A stretch of 6,797 bases of DNA from JAJTFW01 sp046049215 (lineage in GTDB: Bacteria > Bacteroidota > Bacteroidia > AKYH767-A > OLB10): assembly GCA_046049215.1 (NCBI GenBank), contig JBJOER010000199.1, forward strand, positions 1 through 6,797, read 5' to 3'. This document shows, piece by piece, positions 1 through 5,410 of this stretch. Position numbers and translations under genes: made by a program. The notes beneath the pieces were generated by a model. That model was not told where the DNA came from and ran no database searches. It was given only the letters and a program-made list of their open reading frames with translations. Position 1 is the first letter of the stretch. Each line of letters starts with the position of its first letter.

Positions 1-235
1 CAAGATCGGGTTGTAAAGCCAGGATTTGGTCGATCCTGGGATCCTTGGTTCCCCCGATTCGTGTTTTTGAACTGTGCCATGCAGCCGGGTGCACGCAAAA
101 TCGCGTGATGCCAACCACTTCATGCTCCAGGCCAAGGTCCGCCAGCAATTCGGTCTGGGATGGAACCAGTGAAACAATCCGCTTGGGGATGCTGGTAAAA
201 TCGTTGGTGTGGCCTGTCTGGTCGGTGGTAGTCAT
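1..235 (-). CDS. BtuF-like helical-backbone substrate-binding protein, N-terminal part (cut by window edge)
   Basis: The 78 residues present match the start of the helical-backbone metal receptor / BtuF (cobalamin-binding) fold. RIVSLVPSQTELL lies at about residues 19-31, followed by GLEHEVVGITRFCVHP (35-50) and IGGTKDPRIDQILALQPDL (60-78), the usual order for this family. In exported relatives the protein binds cobalamin or an iron chelate in the periplasm and delivers it to an ABC permease. Here the N terminus is polar and no signal peptide is visible. Upstream in frame, the cystathionine beta-synthase stop comes 12 codons before the ATG with no other ATG between, so a hidden leader is not possible. 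From memory, signal-less homologues of about 260 residues are common in Bacteroidota, and their role is not settled. The gene lies 36 bases after cystathionine beta-synthase in the same direction and may be co-transcribed. The family call is firm; substrate and location are not. Confidence 0.85.
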   Translation of the reverse strand, partial: MTTTDQTGHTNDFTSIPKRIVSLVPSQTELLADLGLEHEVVGITRFCVHPAAWHSSKTRIGGTKDPRIDQILALQPDL

Positions 236-271
236 CGGGATGTTCAGGAGCCGGTCATCCGATAGCGCATC

Positions 272-1642
272 TCAACCCTTGACCATCAGCTCGGCAAGGT
301 CGGTGCGAGTGATGATGAACGTCTTGTCGCGTTTGAAGTCCTTCACCAACACGGCTTCATGTTCAGCGCTGACCATTTTAGACAGGTCGTCGATGGAAGT
401 GCTGACATCGACAAAAGGAAGTGCAGCGCTCATCACCTCTTCAACCTTGCTGTCGCGCATGCTCGGATTAGAAAGCACCTGGCTCATCAGTTTCCCTTCG
501 AACACAGATCCGACGATACGTCCGTCGGAAGTGACCGGTAGTTGGCTATACTGATGGTCCATCATCAGCTTCAAGGTATGTCCTACTGTTTCACTTTTGT
601 CAACTGTTTTCAATTCGATATGCATTCGGGGGTTGACAATGTCCTGCGCAGTCATGCCAGCCTTGTCAAGGTAGCCCATCTTGCGCATCCAGTCGTCGTT
701 GAACATCTTTCCGATGTAGCGTGATCCGTGGTCGTGGAAGATGACAACGGCTACGTCAGTGGGCTTCAGGCGGTCTTTCAATTGTATCAGACCCTGCAGG
801 GCGGCTCCGCACGAGTTGCCTACCCAGATTCCTTCCTGACGGCAGATTTCACGTGTCATGACTGCGGCATCCTTATCGGTTACCTTCTCAAAGTGGTCGA
901 TGATCTTAAAATCGTAGTTCTTCGGGATAAAATCCTCTCCGATTCCTTCTGTGACATAGGGATAGATCTCGTTCTTGTCTAAAGCTCCCGTTTCATGGTA
1001 TCTTTTGAGTGCCGAACCATAGGTGTCGATTCCCCAGATCTGGATGTTCGGGTTCTTTTCCTTGAGGTACATGCCGGTTCCTGTGATGGTACCGCCGGTT
1101 CCGGCACCGACCACCAGGTGGGTGATTTTACCTTCCGTTTGCTCCCAAAGCTCAGGGCCCGTTTGTTCATAATGTGCCTTACGGTTACTGAGGTTGTCGT
1201 ATTGGTTCGGGTAGAAAGAGTTGGGGATCTCCCGATTCAGGCGTGCAGCCACTGAGTAATAGGAACGGGGGTCCTCAGGCTCGACGTTGGTGGGGCAGAC
1301 GATCACCTCCGCACCGAAAGCTTTGAGGGCATCGACTTTCTCTTTGCTTTGCTTATCGGTCGTTGTGAAAATGCATTTGTATCCTTTGACAATGGCTGCG
1401 ATGGCGAGTCCCATGCCGGTGTTGCCCGATGTGCCTTCGATGATGGTTCCTCCGGGTTTCAGGATGCCCGATGCTTCAGCGTCCTCGATCATTTTCAGGG
1501 CCATCCTGTCTTTGATGGAGTTGCCCGGGTTGAATGTTTCAACCTTGGCCAGTACGGTTGCCTGGATACCGGCGGTGATTTTGTTGATTTTCACCAGTGG
1601 GGTGTTTCCGATGGCCTCGAGGATGTTGCTGCAGATTTTCAT
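272..1642 (-). CDS. Cystathionine beta-synthase, PLP-dependent, with C-terminal CBS-domain pair
   Basis: This 456-residue cytoplasmic enzyme is expected to condense serine and homocysteine to cystathionine, the first step of reverse transsulfuration. The fold-type II PLP domain covers about residues 5-325. NSIKDR (41-46) carries the PLP lysine K44, EGTSGNTGMG (69-78) is the substrate loop, and GAGTGGTITGTG (179-190) is the PLP phosphate loop. HDHGSRYIGKMFND (303-316) is also typical. A tandem CBS (Bateman) module follows at about 333-455, in many homologues a nucleotide or S-adenosylmethionine sensor. The N-terminal haem segment of the animal enzyme is absent. GMGLA in the substrate loop and the Bateman tail favour cystathionine beta-synthase over O-acetylserine sulfhydrylase (CysK), but either activity, or H2S production from cysteine, is possible. 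The start gives the family's normal N terminus (ILEAIGNTPLVKI) and lies about 28 bases after a Bacteroidota-type -7 element. Confidence 0.93.
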   Translation of the reverse strand: MKICSNILEAIGNTPLVKINKITAGIQATVLAKVETFNPGNSIKDRMALKMIEDAEASGILKPGGTIIEGTSGNTGMGLAIAAIVKGYKCIFTTTDKQSKEKVDALKAFGAEVIVCPTNVEPEDPRSYYSVAARLNREIPNSFYPNQYDNLSNRKAHYEQTGPELWEQTEGKITHLVVGAGTGGTITGTGMYLKEKNPNIQIWGIDTYGSALKRYHETGALDKNEIYPYVTEGIGEDFIPKNYDFKIIDHFEKVTDKDAAVMTREICRQEGIWVGNSCGAALQGLIQLKDRLKPTDVAVVIFHDHGSRYIGKMFNDDWMRKMGYLDKAGMTAQDIVNPRMHIELKTVDKSETVGHTLKLMMDHQYSQLPVTSDGRIVGSVFEGKLMSQVLSNPSMRDSKVEEVMSAALPFVDVSTSIDDLSKMVSAEHEAVLVKDFKRDKTFIITRTDLAELMVKG

Positions 1643-1669
1643 GGGGAATAATTGTCGGTTTTTCCGGCT

Positions 1670-1678
1670 GCAAAGGTA
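1670..1678 (-). promoter_or_regulatory. Candidate Bacteroidota-type -7 promoter element for cystathionine beta-synthase
   Basis: Read on the minus strand this is TACCTTTGC, an exact match to the Bacteroidota -7 consensus TAnnTTTG plus the commonly following C. It lies in the 57-base gap between the nicotinamide riboside kinase stop and the cystathionine beta-synthase start, which would give a leader of roughly 20 bases. No convincing TTTG -33 element is seen at the expected distance upstream. The match is visible; promoter activity is inferred. If real, cystathionine beta-synthase and the gene after it form a transcription unit separate from the pnuC-kinase genes. Confidence 0.55.
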
Positions 1679-1699
1679 GGGAATCGGCTTCGGTTTCTC

Positions 1700-2233
1700 C
1701 TAAGTCCTTGTCCGCTTGAGTACGACGGCATCTGCCAGGGATATCGCTCGCCTGAAACGATCTTCTCCTTCTCCGAACACGATTCGGAAATCAAGGCCAG
1801 ATTCGATAAGTGACCGATAGTAGATTGAGAAAAGCTCCTCCCGGTTTTGCGGATGTTCACGCAAAGGATCGTCGACCCATGGAATATCAATGTCTGTCAG
1901 CAGAATCAGGTCGTAGTTTCTGCTTTTTTCCCGCTCGATGATAAACGGGTCAACGGAACCGAATCGGAATGCGCTCCAGATGCGTATGACTGTAATGTTT
2001 GTATCGCAGATCAAAACGGGGGGATTTCCTGCAAGCCGCTGTTCTTCTGCTTCCTCCTGCGCGCGGCAGATTTCCAAAAGGTCTTCCTGAATGTAAGGGC
2101 GTCCGAGGTTTTCGATCCATCCGCGAGCGACCTCCGGAACATCCTCTGTATCGAAGTGGGCGGCAAGCCGTTTCGATAGGGCTGTTTTTCCGGTGCTTTC
2201 CGGTCCAATGACTGCTATGCGAGGTGTGCTCAT
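1700..2233 (-). CDS. NadR-type ATPase, likely nicotinamide riboside kinase (kinase domain only)
   Basis: This 177-residue P-loop protein should phosphorylate nicotinamide riboside to NMN in the cytoplasm, trapping the imported vitamin for NAD synthesis. The Walker A motif GPESTGKT is at residues 10-17, PEVAR (33-37) matches the family's conserved E-x-AR segment, CDTNITVIRIW (76-86) carries the Walker B-like aspartate D77, and DIDIPWVDDPLREHP (114-128) matches the LID region of the ribosylnicotinamide kinase domain of NadR. The HTH and NMN adenylyltransferase domains of enterobacterial NadR are absent, so a separate adenylyltransferase must complete NAD synthesis. The start is the ATG that overlaps the pnuC stop as ATGA. 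An in-frame extension to 2383 reads inside pnuC and is not family-like. Pairing with pnuC supports the nicotinamide riboside assignment over an unrelated small kinase. Confidence 0.87.
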   Translation of the reverse strand: MSTPRIAVIGPESTGKTALSKRLAAHFDTEDVPEVARGWIENLGRPYIQEDLLEICRAQEEAEEQRLAGNPPVLICDTNITVIRIWSAFRFGSVDPFIIEREKSRNYDLILLTDIDIPWVDDPLREHPQNREELFSIYYRSLIESGLDFRIVFGEGEDRFRRAISLADAVVLKRTRT

Positions 2234-2814
2234 GTCAAGCCTGATGTGCTTTTCTTGAACGATACTTTCCAGGATAGGAATCCGTTCACGGCCAATGCAA
2301 GGTAAACGGTGAAAAGCAGAGCATACAGGGCCATGTCTTTTTGGATGTAAATGCCGATGTAGATCAGATTCACGGGTATCCAAAGCAGCCAGTTTTCGAT
2401 TTTCTTCCTTGCAACGAGGTACTGTGCCGTGAAGGCCACCGAAGAAGCGAAACTGTCGAGCCAGGGGAATGAAGCATCGGTGTATTCGTCAAGTACGAAA
2501 CCGAGTGAAATGGCGATGCTACCTATCGCAAAGATAACCATGCCTGCCTCTGTCCGGCTTAACCTGCTGATGGCCAGGGATCGGTCATCATGTTTTCTGA
2601 ATGTCCAGTTGTACCATCCGGCAATGAGTAAGACGATATAGACCACCTGTTGCATCGCATCGGCATACAGATGCTGGCCGTAAAACAGGAAAAGTGAGAT
2701 GGTCACATTTGCCAGGCCTATGGGAAAGCAAATGGGATTCTGTTTGGAAGTAAGCCAGACTCCGGTGATTCCCGTGATGAATCCGGTCCATTCCAAAAAA
2801 TCAACAGAACTCAT
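2230..2814 (-). CDS. pnuC: PnuC-family nicotinamide riboside transporter
   Basis: This 194-residue inner-membrane protein belongs to the PnuC family, which moves vitamin precursors by facilitated diffusion, with the substrate trapped by a cytoplasmic kinase. Family motifs are in order: WTGFITGITGVWLTSKQN (9-26), FPIGLANV (30-37), YGQHLYADAMQQVVY (45-59), GWYNW (66-70), and near the C terminus AQYLVARKKIENW (130-142) followed by N149. In the known PnuC structure, Gln, Asn and Trp residues of this last region line the substrate site. About six to seven hydrophobic segments are visible, with a short Lys-rich tail. The kinase gene overlaps its stop by four bases, so the two are probably translationally coupled. 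A PnuT (thiamine) or PnuX (riboflavin) paralogue is the main alternative, but the NadR-like neighbour favours nicotinamide riboside. No riboswitch fits in the 22-base gap upstream. Confidence 0.92.
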   Translation of the reverse strand: MSSVDFLEWTGFITGITGVWLTSKQNPICFPIGLANVTISLFLFYGQHLYADAMQQVVYIVLLIAGWYNWTFRKHDDRSLAISRLSRTEAGMVIFAIGSIAISLGFVLDEYTDASFPWLDSFASSVAFTAQYLVARKKIENWLLWIPVNLIYIGIYIQKDMALYALLFTVYLALAVNGFLSWKVSFKKSTSGLT

Positions 2815-2836
2815 TCGGTTGGCTGTGGGGTATTCG

Positions 2837-4090
2837 TCAGGCCTTGTGATGATTCAGTGCTATTTCCAGATGATCGCAGATCGCTGATGCGATCTCTGCC
2901 TTTCCATCGACTTCCCTGGTGTTGTCTCTTGTGACAATCCAGGCCCGTTGCTGAAGTCCCTGGGTTTCTTCGCCACGATTGGCGATGACCACAGGGTAAA
3001 GGTCAAGGCGGTCACGGGCGATTTTCAGCAATTGCTCGACGGTGACCTGTTCCTGGTACTTGAAACTGACGATGTACAGGTCGGGTCGTTTATTTCGGGC
3101 GAGTTCGATGATCTTCTCGGTTGGTACCAGATCGATCGAAAGGCCGGATTGGCCGCTGGGTATCTTGCCTTCGGTGCGTTTTGCGGGCTGATAGTCGGCT
3201 ACCCCTGCCGAGAAGATGCCCGCTTCCACTCCCTCGTCCATGGCTTCCATCACTAGGCGCTTGTAGTCGTCGTATGTCGAGGCGATCCTCAACGGGATCC
3301 ACCGCTTGGGTTTCCAGGCTCCATCTCCAAGAATGAAGACCGGGTCGGCGCCACGCAACAACAACTCCTCGGCAATCTCGGCACCAAGCCTCCCTCTGAA
3401 CCTATTCAGTATTCTTCTCACACCGTCGATAGGTACCGGTGTTGGTCCCCCTGTGACAAGGATCTTACGGCCTTTCAGAGGAGACACTGACAAGGCTCTG
3501 CAAACAGCTGCAACGATCAGTCCTTCATCGGGAAGGTTGTGCTTTCCGTAATCATCACGCGGAGGGATGAACTGTACACCAAGTCCCATCAAAGTGCGGA
3601 CATTGCGTATAAGGATATCGTTATGCATTGTTCCGTGCATGGCCGGTGCAATGAGGATTTGTGTTTTTCCCTGCTGAAGTCGGCCCAGCGCGGAAGCCAG
3701 GGCGGAAGGGATCAGTGTGTCGGCGATTCCTTGTGCGAATTTCCCGATGGTATTGTAGGTGGCTGGAGCGATCAGGTAGGCATCAAAAGGTTCAGCGTCT
3801 GAAAGGTGCTCAGCACGCCAGGTCAGCTGCGTGACAAGCGGGTTGCAGGTGGACCATTCAAGTGCTTCTCGTCCGACGTAGTGAAGGGACTCTTCGCTGC
3901 AGAAAGCGATCACTTCAGCTCCTCTGCGGCGCAGGGCTCTGGCCAGGATGGGCGCTTTCATAGCGGCGATACCACCCGTAACCATCAGCGCAATACGTTT
4001 GCCTTTCAGGTGGTCAGACTCGTGAGGGACATCGTGGTCGCCCATGGGGGCGGAAAGGGGAGGGGACAAGTCCCAGTCAAATGGGTTCAT
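2837..4090 (-). CDS. Divergent CoaBC-like protein (phosphopantothenoylcysteine decarboxylase / phosphopantothenate-cysteine ligase family)
   Basis: This two-domain protein (417 residues from the chosen ATG) resembles CoaBC, which makes 4'-phosphopantetheine from 4'-phosphopantothenate and cysteine. The N-terminal flavoprotein domain (about 31-200) has VTGGIAAMKAP (37-47), a histidine at 95 before APATYNTIGKFAQGIAD (111-124 with flanks), and PAMH at 149-152. The ligase domain (about 207-415) has GGPTPVPIDGVRRILN ending at N229, AGVADYQP (295-302), K309 in EGKIP, and VVIANR (367-372). Departures from E. coli CoaBC are plain: PAMN is PAMH, the ACG segment with the catalytic cysteine is replaced by GKHNLPDEG (182-190), and SSGKMG is FRGRLG (231-236). 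From memory, the archaeal enzyme has similar PAMH and EGK features. The start overlaps the upstream gene by 14 bases. ATG at 4045, 31 bases past that gene's stop, is the alternative. It could be a true CoaBC or a repurposed paralogue. Confidence 0.78.
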   Translation of the reverse strand: MNPFDWDLSPPLSAPMGDHDVPHESDHLKGKRIALMVTGGIAAMKAPILARALRRRGAEVIAFCSEESLHYVGREALEWSTCNPLVTQLTWRAEHLSDAEPFDAYLIAPATYNTIGKFAQGIADTLIPSALASALGRLQQGKTQILIAPAMHGTMHNDILIRNVRTLMGLGVQFIPPRDDYGKHNLPDEGLIVAAVCRALSVSPLKGRKILVTGGPTPVPIDGVRRILNRFRGRLGAEIAEELLLRGADPVFILGDGAWKPKRWIPLRIASTYDDYKRLVMEAMDEGVEAGIFSAGVADYQPAKRTEGKIPSGQSGLSIDLVPTEKIIELARNKRPDLYIVSFKYQEQVTVEQLLKIARDRLDLYPVVIANRGEETQGLQQRAWIVTRDNTREVDGKAEIASAICDHLEIALNHHKA

Positions 4091-5321
4091 GGCTTGACGT
4101 GATTCGTTGGTGCAATTCGGAGGCGAGGATAGCCGCGGCCCCAAGTGCGATATGTAGTGCCAGTTCCGGATTTTCGGGTAGTAAACGCCAGGCCCTGATC
4201 AGGGTAGCGGGTTCGTCATGTACTGTTCCTTGCAACCGGTCATTAACGATGTTAAGCAATTCGAACTGGTCGAGGTCGAAACTACTTCTTTTGGCCATAG
4301 CCTGGGTGAGTTCCATCAGCACTTCACCCGGCGCAGGGTCCTGGCCGGAAACCAATGCTGCGGGGTTGAATGGTTTGCCGGGGCCGAAACTGCAGGGAAA
4401 CAGGCTGTTCACGACTGGAAATTGTTGGGCGAAGGTACGAAGTACAGCATCGGTGAACGATGAATCGGCCACGCACCACTCATTCTCAATTCGAACTGCA
4501 GCCATGTAATGCCTGATCTTATAGCCAACCCTGTGTTTCCATTTTTCCGGCATGACCGGCAAGATCAATTTCGAGCTGCCTGTCAACTCCACAAACCCCG
4601 CCTCTAAATTGGCTGCCCGCATCAATGCGACTTGAAGGTTCGATTTCGTGGTACACATTCCCTGGCCTGCCTTCAAGGTATCAGAAGCCTTCTCCCACCA
4701 GGGGGCGAACCGGTAGGGCATTGCCCGGACAAAATCCCAGATATTGCGGGCGCTGACAACATCGTCTCCGCTACGCAAGGCTCGGGCGACGGAAACGATA
4801 GCCGGATGATCAGCGTCACACGGTTGCTCACCGGGATCCTGGCCGCTGTTGAACTTTTGCAACCTGCGGGGCAGTTCGCGTACCAACGCTGCTACAAGAT
4901 GGAACGAGGCTTCAGGATCATTCTTTAATTGATATGATTCCATTTTCCAGCATACCACATCTCCTTTGGCGCGTACTGTAGCGGTACGAGGTTGGTCAAG
5001 CAGAAACCCCAATTCTCCGAGGTGAGCACCCGCCGCAAGCCACCCGCCACCATAGTCTACCTCTCCCTCCTCAATCACGTAAAGAACCCGCTCATTGGCC
5101 CCTGAACAGCAAAGAAGTTCGCCATCCGAAAATCGTACCGTCTCGCCCAATTTTTCTACCCGCTGACGCATCTGCTTAAGATGTAGTCCAAGTCTGGAGT
5201 AAAGGAGCGGACCATCCGGTTCCCTAAAGTCCATTGACCCGAAACTTCCATTTCCTTCAGCCGATGCGACTTCAAAAATGAGCTGGGATTCCCCGGGTTG
5301 TTTTACGGGGTTTTGTATCAT
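4077..5321 (-). CDS. Cyclic-nucleotide-binding-domain / transglutaminase-like fusion protein
   Basis: This 414-residue, probably cytoplasmic protein has no signal peptide. A CRP-type cNMP-binding domain lies at about residues 45-130: a beta-roll is suggested by GETVRFSDGELLCCSGANE (59-77), and the phosphate-binding cassette GELGFLLDQPRTATV (102-116) keeps the Glu (103), Arg (112) and Thr (113) expected for ligand contact. No helix-turn-helix follows. Instead a transglutaminase/protease-like fold occupies about 190-295, with Cys223 in GQGMCTTKSNLQVALMRAAN, His271 in HYMAAVRI and Asp286 in WCVADSSF, so the Cys-His-Asp triad looks intact. Residues about 300-414 are helical-looking and not recognised. 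Similar folds include proteases, amidases and true transglutaminases; the substrate cannot be told. It is the first gene of the run and overlaps the CoaBC-like gene by 14 bases. ATG at 5234 (residue 30) is an alternative start that leaves both domains whole. Confidence 0.82.
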   Translation of the reverse strand: MIQNPVKQPGESQLIFEVASAEGNGSFGSMDFREPDGPLLYSRLGLHLKQMRQRVEKLGETVRFSDGELLCCSGANERVLYVIEEGEVDYGGGWLAAGAHLGELGFLLDQPRTATVRAKGDVVCWKMESYQLKNDPEASFHLVAALVRELPRRLQKFNSGQDPGEQPCDADHPAIVSVARALRSGDDVVSARNIWDFVRAMPYRFAPWWEKASDTLKAGQGMCTTKSNLQVALMRAANLEAGFVELTGSSKLILPVMPEKWKHRVGYKIRHYMAAVRIENEWCVADSSFTDAVLRTFAQQFPVVNSLFPCSFGPGKPFNPAALVSGQDPAPGEVLMELTQAMAKRSSFDLDQFELLNIVNDRLQGTVHDEPATLIRAWRLLPENPELALHIALGAAAILASELHQRITSSHEPI

Positions 5322-5325
5322 CTGT

Positions 5326-5356
5326 TAAAGTTAATGAACAGGATTTTTCAATCAAA
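5326..5356 (-). promoter_or_regulatory. Candidate Bacteroidota-type promoter for the cNMP/transglutaminase operon
   Basis: On the minus strand TTTG (5356-5353) is followed after 19 bases by TAACTTTA (5333-5326), matching the Bacteroidota TTTG / TAnnTTTG layout except for the last base. The implied transcription start is at about 5320, essentially on the annotated ATG at 5321. The message is therefore either leaderless or translated from the ATG at 5234. The match is visible; activity is inferred. Confidence 0.55.
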
Positions 5357-5363
5357 ATCCTGT
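5338..5363. repeat. Perfect 10-bp inverted repeat with 6-base spacer (possible operator)
   Basis: The arms acaggatttt (5338-5347) and aaaatcctgt (5354-5363) are exact reverse complements around the spacer tcaatc. The repeat sits in the 89-base divergent intergenic region and covers the -33 element and part of the spacer of the candidate minus-strand promoter, where a repressor or activator could act. Neither strand has a T-run just after the hairpin, so it does not look like an intrinsic terminator. It also lies about 48 bases upstream of the S9 peptidase start and could affect both genes. Confidence 0.6.
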
Positions 5364-5410
5364 CCCAGGGAAATCGGTTTTCCGTATTATCGTGGTTAAA
5401 ATAGTACGCC

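Noticed and set aside
45..554. Plus-strand open frame of 169 codons
   Set aside because: It is antisense to the BtuF-like and cystathionine beta-synthase genes, Ser/Thr-rich with no domain; a shadow frame.
272..1642. Cysteine synthase (CysK) as the primary name
   Set aside because: The GMGLA-type substrate loop, the 456-residue length and the C-terminal tandem CBS domains fit cystathionine beta-synthase better, although in vitro sulfhydrylase activity cannot be excluded.
2234..2383. In-frame N-terminal extension of the nicotinamide riboside kinase (about 50 extra residues)
   Set aside because: It reads entirely inside pnuC, gives Arg/His-rich sequence with no family similarity, and the ATG at 2233 begins directly before the Walker A strand and overlaps the pnuC stop.
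4091..4144. Longer start for the CoaBC-like gene at 4144
   Set aside because: It would overlap the upstream coding region by 68 bases and adds residues (MGPRLSSPPN...) with no domain role. The ATG at 4090 or 4045 is more economical.
4081..4509. Plus-strand open frame of 142 codons
   Set aside because: It is antisense to the transglutaminase-like gene, whose frame carries clear family motifs. The Ser-rich product is typical of a shadow.
5338..5363. Inverted repeat as an intrinsic terminator
   Set aside because: The stem is AT-rich at its loop end, there is no T-run after it on either strand, and no gene ends nearby; both adjacent genes start here.
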